This document shows, in pieces, positions 7,163 to 14,374 of a stretch of DNA of 57,777 bases. The position numbers and the translations under genes were made by a program. The DNA is from Billgrantia azerbaijanica. GTDB taxonomy: Bacteria; Pseudomonadota; Gammaproteobacteria; Pseudomonadales; Halomonadaceae. Numbering within the stretch: position 1 is the stretch's first letter; every line of letters starts with the position of its first letter. The notes under the pieces were generated by a model. The model saw nothing but the letters and a program-made list of their open reading frames with translations. It was not told the DNA's origin and did not search any database. The DNA lies in assembly GCA_004551485.1 (NCBI GenBank), contig SBLD01000021.1, forward strand, positions 1 through 57,777. Reading direction: 5' to 3'.

Positions 7163-7663
7163 TTAGCTGATGCGAAGCGATGCCTTTCCGCTATCCAGCT
7201 TGCAGCCCGGCACTTCCTCGCCCGCCTTTAGCGCCTTGAGAATATCGGCCTTCACCGGCTGGCGGCTCTCGGGAATCATCTTCGTGTACTGCTCCGGCAC
7301 CTTGCTCGCGTCCTCGATGGCGCAGATGTCGCGCGGCTTGGTGCGGGTAATCGTGAACAGTTGCCGCTTGATCTTGTCGCGGCCTGTCGACTCCATCGCC
7401 CACAGCACCCGGTCGCGGCAGGCGTCGGCGTTGCGCTCAAAAGTCTTGGCGCGATCCATCAGGCGCTTAGCTTCCGCCTTGCACGCCTCGGCGTCAGCGT
7501 CGAGTTGCTTGGCGACGATGATCGTGGCTTCGATCTTCTCTTCAAGCTGGCTGCCTTGTGCGTCCAGCGTCTCAACCAGGGCGGTAGCGAAGTCCTCGTT
7601 GTTCTCCGCATCCATGCTGGCAAGCTGCTGGAATTCTTCGGCCAATTGGTAAAGCGTGGTCAT
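7163..7663 (-). CDS. Gp157-family protein
   Basis: 166-aa helical protein matching the siphovirus Gp157 family (MTTLYQLAEEFQQLASM opening, long acidic coiled coil, then a KIKRQLFTITRTKP-like strand and a GCKLDSGKASLRIS end). Family members lie next to single-strand-binding and annealing genes in many phages, as here. A Streptococcus homologue has been linked to phage resistance, but the biochemical role is unknown. A GGAGG site precedes the ATG. The frame extends 16 codons upstream without ribosome-site support. Confidence 0.85.
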   Translation of the reverse strand: MTTLYQLAEEFQQLASMDAENNEDFATALVETLDAQGSQLEEKIEATIIVAKQLDADAEACKAEAKRLMDRAKTFERNADACRDRVLWAMESTGRDKIKRQLFTITRTKPRDICAIEDASKVPEQYTKMIPESRQPVKADILKALKAGEEVPGCKLDSGKASLRIS

Positions 7664-7683
7664 GGTGTTTCCTCCAACGAGAA

Positions 7684-7703
7684 AGCCCGGCATAATAGCC
7701 GGG
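7684..7703 (-). terminator. Weak intrinsic terminator or hairpin, leftward
   Basis: GCCCGGC-TATTAT-GCCGGGC with a TTTCTC tail on the minus strand lies between the SSB-like gene and the Gp157 gene. The T tract is interrupted, so termination would be partial. Confidence 0.55.
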
Positions 7704-7726
7704 CATGCCAACCATAAGTTATTGAA

Positions 7727-8371
7727 TCAGAACGGAATTTCATCGTCCATATCGTCAGCAGGCGGGACGTAGCTATTGCTGTAGTCATGCTGTCCGCTGG
7801 TAGGCGCGCCGCCGTTCCCGCTCATCTTGGCTTCAATCGCCGCCTTGTTGCCGTGCGGGTTGGCGGCGAACTGGCCGGCCCAATACTCCTTACTCTCCGG
7901 CCCCTTGCCTTCGCGGTGCTCGCCGATGGTGATTCCTGACTTGGCTGACATGATGGCTTTCACGTCGAAGCCGAAACCCGGCTTGTCGCTGTTCGCCTTG
8001 GCGAAGTAGCGCACCTCCAGGGCCAGCGCAACCTTCCGGCCCACCAGCTCGGGGCACGTCACTTCCTGCCCTTTCTGCACCCGACTGAGGCTCTGCACGC
8101 CGGTGCAGCCCATGAGCGCCTGAATGCGCTCCTCGCCGAACTGGAGGGGCTTGCCCTCCTTGTCCTTGAAGATGAAGTTGATGTAGTTCGCCTTCTGCCC
8201 CCTCTCCGTCTCAAAGTCGATCTGAAGGAACTCTGCGGCGCTGTTCTGCGCAAGCGTCCAGCGCGCGGCAGTGATCGTGCCGCGTACTACCGCGCTCTCC
8301 AGCAAGTATTCGCTGCTGCCGCCATCTGCCGCTGCAGCCTGCTCCTCGTTATAAGTGAATGCTGTGGTCAT
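7727..8371 (-). CDS. Single-stranded-DNA-binding-like protein (DUF669-type)
   Basis: 214-aa protein whose extreme C-terminus DDMDDEIPF is the acidic SSB tip used to dock recombination and replication proteins. The body looks like a compact sheet fold (FLQIDFETERGQKANYINFI). The gene lies directly downstream of a Sak4-like ATPase, the pairing typical of phage Sak4/SSB recombination modules. It would coat phage ssDNA during replication and recombination. A GGAG site precedes the start. Confidence 0.75.
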   Translation of the reverse strand: MTTAFTYNEEQAAAADGGSSEYLLESAVVRGTITAARWTLAQNSAAEFLQIDFETERGQKANYINFIFKDKEGKPLQFGEERIQALMGCTGVQSLSRVQKGQEVTCPELVGRKVALALEVRYFAKANSDKPGFGFDVKAIMSAKSGITIGEHREGKGPESKEYWAGQFAANPHGNKAAIEAKMSGNGGAPTSGQHDYSNSYVPPADDMDDEIPF

Positions 8372-8376
8372 GCTGA

Positions 8377-9009
8377 TTACTCCTGCTCGTTGGTGATGGC
8401 GTAGTAGCCACAGATCGCCGCGTCGACAGCGGCAAGGTCGTTTTCGATGACGTCGGAGTCGAAGAGCCCCATGGGGGCCTTAACGGTATCCGACCCGTTG
8501 TTGACGGTGCGGAACTGATATTGGCCGTCGTTTACCTGGGTGCGCAGAACGGTCGTGAACAGCCCTTCAAGGGTGATCTTCTCGTCCAGCATCTTGCCGA
8601 TGGTCTTGATCTTCGTGCGTCCGTAGTCGTCATCCTGCGTGTGGCTCAGGATGTAGACGCGGACATGGGCCGGCAGCGCCGACATGGCGTTGATGACCTC
8701 CCATGCGTGCCGGGCGATCTCGGTGAACTTCTCGAAGCCTTTCTCCTCGCTGCGCCGCATGAACTCGTTAGCCATGAGGTACTGGAAGTCGTCGACCACG
8801 ATTACGCTGCGCCCGTTGTGAGCGGCCTTCTGCGCCGCCTGGATGAGTCGCTGCCAGTTGTCGGTAGTGATCTGCTTCCAGCCTGTCGCACGGAACGGCA
8901 GCGGCTTCTCTGTGGCCTTGATGAGCGCCACGTCCTCGGGATCAAGGTTGCGCAGGCTTGCGGTCTTGCCTGTGCCGGACTGCCCCAGCACCAATGTGGT
9001 GATACTCAC
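8377..9009 (-). CDS. Sak4-like RecA-fold ATPase (AAA_24), recombinase
   Basis: 210-aa P-loop NTPase: Walker A GQSGTGKT (residues 9-16) and Walker B SVIVVDDFQ, followed by a sensor-like SHTQDD. This small single-domain layout is that of phage Sak4 single-strand annealing/RecA-like proteins, often annotated as phage nucleotide-binding proteins. With the SSB-like neighbour it would form the phage recombination pair. The start is GTG and overlaps the upstream stop (GTGA). Confidence 0.8.
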   Translation of the reverse strand: MSITTLVLGQSGTGKTASLRNLDPEDVALIKATEKPLPFRATGWKQITTDNWQRLIQAAQKAAHNGRSVIVVDDFQYLMANEFMRRSEEKGFEKFTEIARHAWEVINAMSALPAHVRVYILSHTQDDDYGRTKIKTIGKMLDEKITLEGLFTTVLRTQVNDGQYQFRTVNNGSDTVKAPMGLFDSDVIENDLAAVDAAICGYYAITNEQE

Positions 9010-9158
9010 GCCGCCACCCCCTTATTATCGTCGGCGGCGCTCTGCTGCTCGCCGCGCTCGTACTCGATACGCTCACGCTCGATGGCGTACTCGTCGCTAT
9101 CCATGTCGCCAGCCGCCCATTGCGCGTTCAGTGCGGCTATGGCCTCTGCGTAGCTCAT
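9006..9158 (-). CDS. Small acidic protein (50 aa)
   Basis: MSYAEAIAALNAQWAAGDMD followed by a charged helical tail. The AGGAGAGAGG stretch upstream could serve as ribosome site, and the stop overlaps the GTG of the Sak4-like gene. Function unknown. Confidence 0.5.
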   Translation of the reverse strand: MSYAEAIAALNAQWAAGDMDSDEYAIERERIEYERGEQQSAADDNKGVAA

Positions 9159-9231
9159 AGTGCTATCCTCTCTCCTGATTCACCTGCCCGTGGATCTCGG
9201 CCCCGCCCAGCTCCACCTGGACGGGGCTTTC

Positions 9232-9486
9232 TTATTTCGGCGGCTCGGGCATGGGTCGCCAAAGCGTCGGCGTTTCGCTGCCCTCCATCCGGCACCCTTC
9301 GATGAAGTCAGCCGCGAACCAGTCGTATGCCTCTGCCGACTCCTCATCCAGCTCCTCAAGCTCGGCGTCAGTCAGGAAGTCAATCGGCGCTGTGTAGCGC
9401 ATCAGGATGATTCCGCAATCCTCGCGCCACCCCAGCACCTCTGTACCATCCTTCGGCGCCATTTTTATCGGCTGCCACTCGCTCAT
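9232..9486 (-). CDS. DUF551-like phage protein (84 aa)
   Basis: Opens MSEWQPIKMAPKDGTEVLGW, the typical beginning of DUF551-type phage proteins, and ends with a Trp/Pro-rich TLWRPMPEPPK motif. Function of the family is unknown. The start overlaps the upstream stop (ATGA); a longer frame to 9681 is a shadow. Confidence 0.7.
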   Translation of the reverse strand: MSEWQPIKMAPKDGTEVLGWREDCGIILMRYTAPIDFLTDAELEELDEESAEAYDWFAADFIEGCRMEGSETPTLWRPMPEPPK

Positions 9487-9797
9487 GCGGCCCTCCTCGC
9501 CTTCGGCAGGCTGTTCTTGATCAGCCCCTCGACGATCTCGATGCGCGTGCCGCGGATGCGCTTGGCGATCTCCAGCAGCGCCGCGTCGTCCCTGGCGATC
9601 ATCAGCTGATCCATCGCCTCGGGGATCTGCTTGCTCATCAGCTGATCGACGTGGCTGGGGTCGCGCCCGTCCGGCAGCCATCCGTCGGCGATGTAGCGGT
9701 CGAACGCGGCATCGCAGGCCTGCTCGAAGGCCAGCTCGGCCTCGCTGTCGTCGGGCGGCTCCAGCTGCCGGTCACCGCAGTAGGGGTAGGTGCTCAT
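9483..9797 (-). CDS. Hypothetical phage protein (104 aa)
   Basis: Starts MSTYPYCGDRQLEPP, then acidic helices and a basic C-terminus. ATGA overlaps at both ends. Not recognised. Confidence 0.55.
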   Translation of the reverse strand: MSTYPYCGDRQLEPPDDSEAELAFEQACDAAFDRYIADGWLPDGRDPSHVDQLMSKQIPEAMDQLMIARDDAALLEIAKRIRGTRIEIVEGLIKNSLPKARRAA

Positions 9798-10075
9798 GCC
9801 GCCACCTCCTTCCTGTTCGCTGCGATCCATGTTGCCAGCTCGTCGCGCAGTTCCGGCAACGACATCTCGTCATCGGTCGGGTAGGGGCTGGTAGAGGCGC
9901 GCAGGCTCCACGGCGCGCCGGTGTCCGGCATGATCGTCACGCCGACGTGCAGCCGCAGATCGCCGTCCAGCTCCGTGGTGTAGCAGCTGTAGGCGGTCGG
10001 TATGCCCGTCTGCTCGTGTGCGGCGATGCTCAGCGCCTGAATGGCGGTCAGCATCGCTTGCTGTTCTGCGTTCAT
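9794..10075 (-). CDS. Hypothetical phage protein (93 aa)
   Basis: A helical N-terminus (MNAEQQAMLTAIQALSIA) is followed by a sheet region and a charged end. A GGAG site precedes the ATG and the stop overlaps the next gene (ATGA). Not recognised. Confidence 0.55.
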   Translation of the reverse strand: MNAEQQAMLTAIQALSIAAHEQTGIPTAYSCYTTELDGDLRLHVGVTIMPDTGAPWSLRASTSPYPTDDEMSLPELRDELATWIAANRKEVAA

Positions 10076-10084
10076 CTCACTCTC

Positions 10085-10168
10085 CTATCGTGTGCACCAA
10101 GCAAGGGTCATGGCGGCGACGATCATCGCCACGCTGATGCTCATGCCGTGCTCTGTGATGATGCTCAT
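10085..10168 (-). CDS. Very small membrane-associated protein (27 aa)
   Basis: MSIITEHGMSISVAMIVAAM plus seven residues; one short hydrophobic helix. The ATG overlaps the stop of the upstream gene (ATGA). It is supported only by position and coupling. Confidence 0.35.
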   Translation of the reverse strand: MSIITEHGMSISVAMIVAAMTLAWCTR

Positions 10169-10323
10169 TGCGGACTCCACAGCCCCAGGCGGGGCGTGAA
10201 ACCGGCGCGGTGACGGCCCAGGCGCTCCTGCCACTCACGGCGACGATCGGTGATAATGGGGCGTTCGGGCGGACCAATGATGGCGCGGCGCTGGGCGCGC
10301 TGCTCGGCGAGGGCGGCGTTCAT
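10165..10323 (-). CDS. Small basic protein (52 aa)
   Basis: Arg-rich (AEQRAQRRAII, DRRREWQERLGRHRAGF). ATGA overlaps on both sides place it firmly in the operon. Possibly nucleic-acid binding; no family recognised. Confidence 0.5.
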   Translation of the reverse strand: MNAALAEQRAQRRAIIGPPERPIITDRRREWQERLGRHRAGFTPRLGLWSPQ

Positions 10324-11045
10324 GCGGCCTCCTGCTGCTGCTCGACCCGCTTGAACTCCACTACCCAGACCCAGGGGTTGGCATCCCAGCTACCGGCGCC
10401 GTTGATTGACTCCCACAGGTTGGCGAACGCCATGCGCGCAGATGACAAGCACTGCTCGTGGGATTCGGTTGGAACCATTGACCACCCGGCGCGCTGCGGG
10501 TGGTGCTTATCTGGCTCCGGGCATTCGCTCGCGTCGCGTGGCGGACCATAGTGATGGCACCGGCGGCCGTAGTCGGTGAAGAACGCCCCCTCCGCCTCGG
10601 CATCCGCCTCACTGATCTCCTGAAGCCGCTCGACGCGCACGCTGACGATCTCCAGCGTGATGCGAGAGTAGCTGCGGGGCATGAAAATCGGGGGCTTCCA
10701 TTTGATGGGCTCGTCCCAGCCCTCGTCTAAATCTGAAGGCTTGTGCGTGGCTCGGAATGCCAGTGTTGACTCGGTGCAAAGGCCATCCGCAAATGTCTCC
10801 CGCACCCACAGCCGGTCGCCGGGCTGGCCGTAGTGGCACCAGTCCATCGGCGCGCCGTTTCTCCAGTGTCGTTCGTTGGCGTAGTGCAGGGATTTCCCAT
10901 CGTTACCGCATCCGGGGTACCATCCGAAGTCATGGGATGGCTGCGGCTCCAACAACCATCTTGCCTGAGTCTTCCGGCCATCAAGCAGAGCGCGGACCAT
11001 CACGTCTGCGGCCGGCCTCTTGAATAAAATCGGGCGCTCTTTCAT
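10320..11045 (-). CDS. ASCH-like phage protein (241 aa)
   Basis: Opens MKERPILFKRPAADVMVRAL with DGRKTQARW following, the hallmark of phage ASCH-like (PUA-superfold) proteins, often loosely annotated as morphogenetic proteins. Conserved pieces include GDRLWVRETFA and RITLEIVSVRVERLQEIS. The fold suggests RNA or modified-base binding; no catalytic residues can be assigned. The frame extends to 11213, but that extension is the shadow of two upstream small genes. The chosen ATG gives the usual four-base overlap. Confidence 0.75.
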   Translation of the reverse strand: MKERPILFKRPAADVMVRALLDGRKTQARWLLEPQPSHDFGWYPGCGNDGKSLHYANERHWRNGAPMDWCHYGQPGDRLWVRETFADGLCTESTLAFRATHKPSDLDEGWDEPIKWKPPIFMPRSYSRITLEIVSVRVERLQEISEADAEAEGAFFTDYGRRCHHYGPPRDASECPEPDKHHPQRAGWSMVPTESHEQCLSSARMAFANLWESINGAGSWDANPWVWVVEFKRVEQQQEAA

Positions 11046-11188
11046 ACCTCCCTCCGCTCCAGTGCCGCCGCCAGTCCGCAGGCGACGATGATGATGGTGA
11101 TGGCCGCGCCGGCCGTGGCGAGGTACGCCGCCAGCGCGGGGTCGAGGTGCTCGCCGAGTGCCGCAGCGAGGTGCTGGGTGATGCTCAT
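11042..11188 (-). CDS. Small membrane protein (48 aa)
   Basis: One hydrophobic span (YLATAGAAITIIIVACGLAA) follows an amphipathic N-terminus and precedes a short charged tail (ERREV). ATGA overlaps on both sides. Function unknown. Confidence 0.5.
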   Translation of the reverse strand: MSITQHLAAALGEHLDPALAAYLATAGAAITIIIVACGLAAALERREV

Positions 11189-11346
11189 GCTGCCCTCCTG
11201 CGCACTGGCACAATGGTGTAATCGGTGATGCCCTGGCGTGCGGCCTCGGCCTTTGCGACTTTCTTGCTCGGCCAGGGGCCCAGGTCGCAGCGCGGCACGC
11301 GGGGTTTGTCGGCGGGTGTTTCGATGATTAGGTAGCGAGTGCTCAT
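11185..11346 (-). CDS. Small basic protein (53 aa)
   Basis: Starts MSTRYLIIETPADKPRVPRC; strand-like N-terminus, then a helix (SKKVAKAEAARQG) and a strand. ATGA overlaps. The layout resembles small phage proteins of unknown function. Confidence 0.5.
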   Translation of the reverse strand: MSTRYLIIETPADKPRVPRCDLGPWPSKKVAKAEAARQGITDYTIVPVRRRAA

Positions 11347-11483
11347 GTCTCGTACACCTCCCGCAGCTCTCGCTCGAGCCGGCGTCGCTCATGCCACTTG
11401 TCGATGTCAGGCCGGCGCCGGTAGCGACTGGTGGCGCGCAGGTCGTCGCGCTTGCGGCGTTCGTGGGTGGTGATCGGCGTCAT
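11343..11483 (-). CDS. Small Arg-rich protein (46 aa)
   Basis: Very basic (HERRKRDDLRATSRYRRRPD, then a charged helix). ATGA overlaps at both ends. Possibly nucleic-acid binding; not recognised. Confidence 0.45.
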   Translation of the reverse strand: MTPITTHERRKRDDLRATSRYRRRPDIDKWHERRRLERELREVYET

Positions 11484-11893
11484 GCGACAGCCTCCTCGCC
11501 GCCAGTTTTCGTTGGCTCAGCGGGCGACGCCTCGATGATCTGCTGGAGCAGCGGCTTCCAGCGGCGCCACCAGTCAAGCGCTCGCTTGCCGTCCATCTCT
11601 AGGATCGCGCGGTCGTCAAACGCCCACCACTTGCTGATCGGGTGGCGCCGGCAGTCGATCTGCATCATGTCGGCGGTGTAGGTGACCATGTAGCCATCGA
11701 TCTTCAGGGACTTGACGTGTTGCAGGTTGCCGGCCAGCCCCCACAGGTCGGCGCCGCACAGGTCGGCGTCGCACAGGTTGGCGCCGCGCAGGTTGGCGTC
11801 GCGCAGGTTGGCGCGCTCGCCGCCTTCGTTGTCCAGCCATTTATGGTGGGTATCAAGAATGACCTTCACATCATCTGCTGACATCGGCTTCAT
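11480..11893 (-). CDS. Pentapeptide-repeat protein, first gene of the leftward operon
   Basis: 137-aa protein. A short A(N/D)LR-type array spans about residues 26-51 (ERANLRDANLRGANLCDADL, then CGADLWG), a minimal right-handed quadrilateral helix. The C-terminal part is Trp-rich (ISKWWAFDDRAI, ALDWWRRWKPLL). Pentapeptide proteins can mimic DNA against gyrase, but this array is far shorter than known gyrase blockers, so no function is claimed. GGAGGG ribosome site; the terminator at 11910-11931 lies just upstream. Confidence 0.75.
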   Translation of the reverse strand: MKPMSADDVKVILDTHHKWLDNEGGERANLRDANLRGANLCDADLCGADLWGLAGNLQHVKSLKIDGYMVTYTADMMQIDCRRHPISKWWAFDDRAILEMDGKRALDWWRRWKPLLQQIIEASPAEPTKTGGEEAVA

Positions 11894-11909
11894 ATTGCCC
11901 TCCGGGTGT

Positions 11910-11931
11910 AAAAAAGCCCGCCGAAGCGGGC
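11910..11931 (-). terminator. Intrinsic terminator in the PL leader
   Basis: GCCCGC-TTCG-GCGGGC followed by six T residues on the minus strand. It sits between the PL promoter and the first gene of the leftward operon, so it must be read through for early expression. That implies antitermination or attenuation. Confidence 0.9.
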
Positions 11932-12489
11932 GACGATGGCCTATCCCTGGCCCCATGACATCGGACTGAACACGGTCACCGCCACGCCGGCTCAAGGGCG
12001 CTGTGGGTGAGCTATTCCCGCGGCCCATGCTCAGTCCGATGGCCCGGTATTCTCAGCCCCGAGCCAGGGCTATTCGCCGAACTTACGCATCGGATCTCGG
12101 CCGGTTACAGCGTCCGGCGACCTTTCGCGGGCTTGGTTATCGCCCTGGCCCGTGACGCGGATGCATCGAGCTGGACACTGCTGACGGGCCCCTAGATTTC
12201 CCGCCGTACCCGTAGGGGGATGGGCTGCAATGCCCAGCTCGATGGCCACCGATACGCTCGATGGCCAGCGTTACTACATACGCAACCTTCGCTCGCTCTC
12301 GCTCTACGCCCTGGGGATCATCCCAACACGCACGCCGCAGGGGCGCCCCGTGATCTCGGGTGGCTGCGCTCGTCCGCTGCCTGTTGCCAGCGTCCGCCCG
12401 CTGTTTCGGTGTGCGGGTCACCTGCGCGTTGTGTAAAGAGCCAGCTGTTGGTCGGTCAGCCTCCGGGCAGCGGGCGTTCGCCCTGCCTG
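11932..12489 (-). other. PL leader region without a convincing gene, many inverted repeats
   Basis: About 560 nt between the PL start and the leader terminator. It contains an 11-bp inverted repeat (11959-11969 with 12031-12041), a CCCCTA/TAGGGG pair (12189-12194 with 12213-12218), and a tandem CTCGATGGCCA repeat at about 12238-12271. A minus-strand reading frame covers part of it (12137-12532), but it begins upstream of the PL -10 box and so cannot be translated whole from this promoter. Its sequence reminds me of ORFs called Icd/Ash-like in other prophages, which often overlap regulatory RNAs. I favour a structured leader or small RNA. Confidence 0.5.
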
Positions 12490-12491
12490 CC

Positions 12492-12517
12492 CTGCTAAAA
12501 TTAGCAGCGCTGTTTTT
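12492..12517. promoter_or_regulatory. OL: OL: repressor operator candidates
   Basis: TAGCAGCGCTGTTTTT (12502-12517) is the reverse complement of the 16-mer at PR (14064-14079). A perfect 7+2+7 palindrome (CTGCTAA-AA-TTAGCAG, 12492-12507) overlaps the -10 box. Both fit binding by the CI/Cro pair. Confidence 0.65.
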
Positions 12518-12526
12518 AATGGTCAA
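12498..12526 (-). promoter_or_regulatory. PL: PL early leftward promoter
   Basis: On the minus strand: -35 TTGACC (12521-12526), 17-bp spacer, -10 TAATTT (12498-12503). The spacer and -10 contain AAAAACAGCGCTGCTA, identical to the sequence in the same position of PR. Start of transcription would be near 12490. Confidence 0.8.
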
Positions 12527-12557
12527 CAGCATTGCTCATATTTTTTCTCGCAAGCAT

Positions 12558-12583
12558 GAAAAAGCCCGCCTCAGTGGGCGGGC
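12558..12583 (-). terminator. Intrinsic terminator after the exported-protein genes
   Basis: On the minus strand, AGCCCGCC-CACTGA-GGCGGGCT followed by TTTTC. It ends transcripts coming from the repressor side before PL, isolating the lysogenic unit from the early operon. Confidence 0.85.
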
Positions 12584-12606
12584 TGGTGGCTCATGAGTGG
12601 CTGCGG

Positions 12607-12780
12607 TTACGGGGGGTAGGCCTCACACAGGTCGAAGCCAGGGATGACGTTGTGAGCCAACACCACGATGGCGGAGCTATCCACCCAGGTGGCCTGGCCG
12701 CACTTCACGGAAGCGCCTATGCCGAAGCCCGCCACGACGGCGATAACGAAAGCGACGGTGATCCAGTGCTTGACGTCCAT
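12607..12780 (-). CDS. Small membrane or exported protein (57 aa)
   Basis: MDVKHWITVAFVIAVVAGFG is a short charged start and a hydrophobic span; the remainder contains two Cys (VKCGQ, DLCEAY) and would be periplasmic. The ATG overlaps the stop of the preceding exported protein (TGATG). Because it is downstream of the repressor gene it may be expressed in the lysogen. Function unknown. Confidence 0.5.
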   Translation of the reverse strand: MDVKHWITVAFVIAVVAGFGIGASVKCGQATWVDSSAIVVLAHNVIPGFDLCEAYPP

Positions 12781-13136
12781 CAATCACACCCAGCGATGCC
12801 GCAGCTGCTGATTCCGCGCCCGGTCAGGCCGTTGCTGCGGTTATTCTGGTAGAGGTCGTTGTGGTCAGTGCGACCCCGCCAGCTATTGCCTTGGGCATCG
12901 CGCCCGCGGTGGTAGGTGCTGCCGCCGATGGTGTTGCTGCGCTGCGACCAGCGCGACCCGGTGCGTGGGTTGCTGCCGCGCATGATGGTGGTGTTGCCGT
13001 ATTCCTGGATGCTGTAGCGGTTGCCAGACTGCGCATCGTAGCAGTTGGTGCTGCTGCCGAACGATGAGCAGCCGGCCATGGCGGGAGAGGAAAGGGCGGC
13101 GGCGAGGATCGCGGCCGCGGTGATAAGACTACGCAT
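12780..13136 (-). CDS. Exported small protein with signal peptide (118 aa)
   Basis: MRSLITAAAILAAALSSPAM then AGC is a signal peptide with a likely cleavage after AMA. The mature part is Gly/Ser/Asn/Arg-rich with repeated Trp and four Cys (GCSSF, NCYD, ISSCGIAGC), resembling small secreted phage or host proteins of unknown role. AAAGGA ribosome site. It lies downstream of the repressor in the same orientation, a position typical of lysogenic-conversion genes. Confidence 0.6.
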   Translation of the reverse strand: MRSLITAAAILAAALSSPAMAGCSSFGSSTNCYDAQSGNRYSIQEYGNTTIMRGSNPRTGSRWSQRSNTIGGSTYHRGRDAQGNSWRGRTDHNDLYQNNRSNGLTGRGISSCGIAGCD

Positions 13137-13205
13137 GATCAATCCTTTGTCTGTCGAGTGGCCCACCCAGCATAGCAAACCATGCTGAGAGGGCTCATAC
13201 GACGT

Positions 13206-13997
13206 TCAGGAAAGATGTGATGGCGGCTTGGGGATCACGGTCTGCCACCAGAAGACGCGACCGATGATGCGCAGGAACTGCACCTCGTCCGGCCCAATGA
13301 TCTCGTCGGGGTACTCTTCGCTGTTGTAGCTGGCAATGCGGATGCGCCCCATCGGCAGGCGATACAGGTACTTGACCCGAAGCATCCCGTCATGGTCGAA
13401 GGCGTACATCTGCCCGTCGACGATCCTCCGGAAGCTTTTGTCGATGGCGACCGCCGTGCCGTCCTGGATCAGCGGCGACATCGAATCGCCGACCAAGGTG
13501 GCGCAGGCGGCATCGACGGGTGCAACGCCGGCTTCGTCGAGCGCGCTCAGCGGCAGCCGCTTGGTATACCCGTGATTCTCGACGACCTCGAATTGCCCGG
13601 CTCCCGCGGCAAGCTCCACCTCCCTGTAATACGGCACGTCTACTTCCCCGATTGCTGGCGGGCCACCATCATGCCCGACCTTGTGCGCCACCATATCAGC
13701 ATTACTGCGCTCTTTCGGCAGCATTTCGGCCAGTCGAGGACTGATTTGATCGGGATCAACGTTCAGCGCCTTGGATAATTTGGCCAGCGCCTCGAGGTTT
13801 AGGGGGATTCTCGCCTTGGCATATTGACTGAATGCGCTTTGCCCGCTCCAGCCGCATAGGTGGGCAAGATGCTCCTGGGTCGCGGGACGACCCTCCGCCT
13901 TCTGATCTGCCTTCCAGCGCCGATAGACCGCCTCAAGGCGACGGGCGTCGTCTATCTCTTCCTGCGTAAGGTCGCGCCTGCTTCGTGTTTTAGTCAT
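13206..13997 (-). CDS. cI: CI-type repressor: HTH plus S24 (LexA-like) peptidase
   Basis: 263-aa repressor that would hold the lytic genes off. The N-terminal HTH spans about residues 38-80 (ATQEHLAHLCGWSGQSAFSQ). The C-terminal S24 domain has the catalytic Ser172 in GDSMSP, Lys209 in MLRVKYLYR, and Ala-Gly self-cleavage candidates in ELAAGAG (128-134). RecA-stimulated cleavage would make the prophage SOS-inducible. It is divergent from cro, with shared operators between. The start is uncertain: an in-frame ATG 12 codons upstream (MGISYAS) is possible, and neither start has a strong ribosome site, suggesting a weakly translated or leaderless message. Confidence 0.9.
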   Translation of the reverse strand: MTKTRSRRDLTQEEIDDARRLEAVYRRWKADQKAEGRPATQEHLAHLCGWSGQSAFSQYAKARIPLNLEALAKLSKALNVDPDQISPRLAEMLPKERSNADMVAHKVGHDGGPPAIGEVDVPYYREVELAAGAGQFEVVENHGYTKRLPLSALDEAGVAPVDAACATLVGDSMSPLIQDGTAVAIDKSFRRIVDGQMYAFDHDGMLRVKYLYRLPMGRIRIASYNSEEYPDEIIGPDEVQFLRIIGRVFWWQTVIPKPPSHLS

Positions 13998-14033
13998 AGA
14001 CGGAATTTTAGAAGCATAGCTAATACCCATGCC

Positions 14034-14079
14034 AGCAGCGCGGGTGGTTTTTTCTTGTCCGGGAAAAACAGCGCTGCTA
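14034..14079. promoter_or_regulatory. OR: OR: operator region between cI and cro
   Basis: Two oppositely oriented copies of AGCAGCGC: 14034-14041 and, as GCGCTGCT, 14071-14078. The second is part of AAAAACAGCGCTGCTA (14064-14079), also found at PL. It overlaps the PR spacer and -10, so binding would block PR. Confidence 0.65.
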
Positions 14080-14083
14080 CTAT
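14055..14083 (+). promoter_or_regulatory. PR: PR early rightward promoter
   Basis: -35 TTGTCC (14055-14060), 17-bp spacer, -10 TACTAT (14078-14083), followed about 30 bp later by the cro ATG. Confidence 0.8.
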
Positions 14084-14115
14084 TGAGCGAGCACCCTACT
14101 AACCCGGTGGAGAGC

Positions 14116-14316
14116 ATGAACGACATCCCCCTGCGCGAGTACGCGCAAAACAAGACTCAGGACGAGGTGGCGCGGCAGATCGGTGTCACGCAGAGCGGGC
14201 TGTCTCAGATGCTCCGCAGCAATCGCCGCATTTTCGTCCGCGTGGACAAGGATGGCGAGGTCATCGAGGTGTACGAAATCCGTTCCATCGGGTCGCGTCA
14301 TCGCGACCGCCCATAA
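14116..14316 (+). CDS. cro: Cro-like repressor (66 aa)
   Basis: First gene of the rightward operon, divergent from cI. The HTH is KTQDEVARQIGVTQSGLSQM (residues about 15-34), followed by a short sheet (IFVRVDKDGEVIEVYEI), exactly the lambda Cro layout. GGTGGAG precedes the ATG. A longer frame from 14029 would run through the promoter and is rejected. It should repress PL/PR after early expression. Confidence 0.85.
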   Translation: MNDIPLREYAQNKTQDEVARQIGVTQSGLSQMLRSNRRIFVRVDKDGEVIEVYEIRSIGSRHRDRP

Positions 14317-14374
14317 CCACAGCGTAGTCGCCGCGGAGCCCTTCGGCGGGGCGAATCAGGAGGAGAGATTCCAC

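Noticed and set aside
9205-9238. GC-rich inverted repeat (GCCCCG ... CGGGGC) with T-rich tail on the plus strand
   Set aside because: Looks like a terminator in the plus direction, but no plus-strand gene precedes it; the loop is long. Function not supported.
12137-12532. 131-codon minus-strand frame in the PL leader as an ordinary gene
   Set aside because: Its start lies upstream of the PL -10 box, so the full frame is not on the PL transcript, and no good ribosome site was seen. It is kept as a regulatory-leader observation instead.
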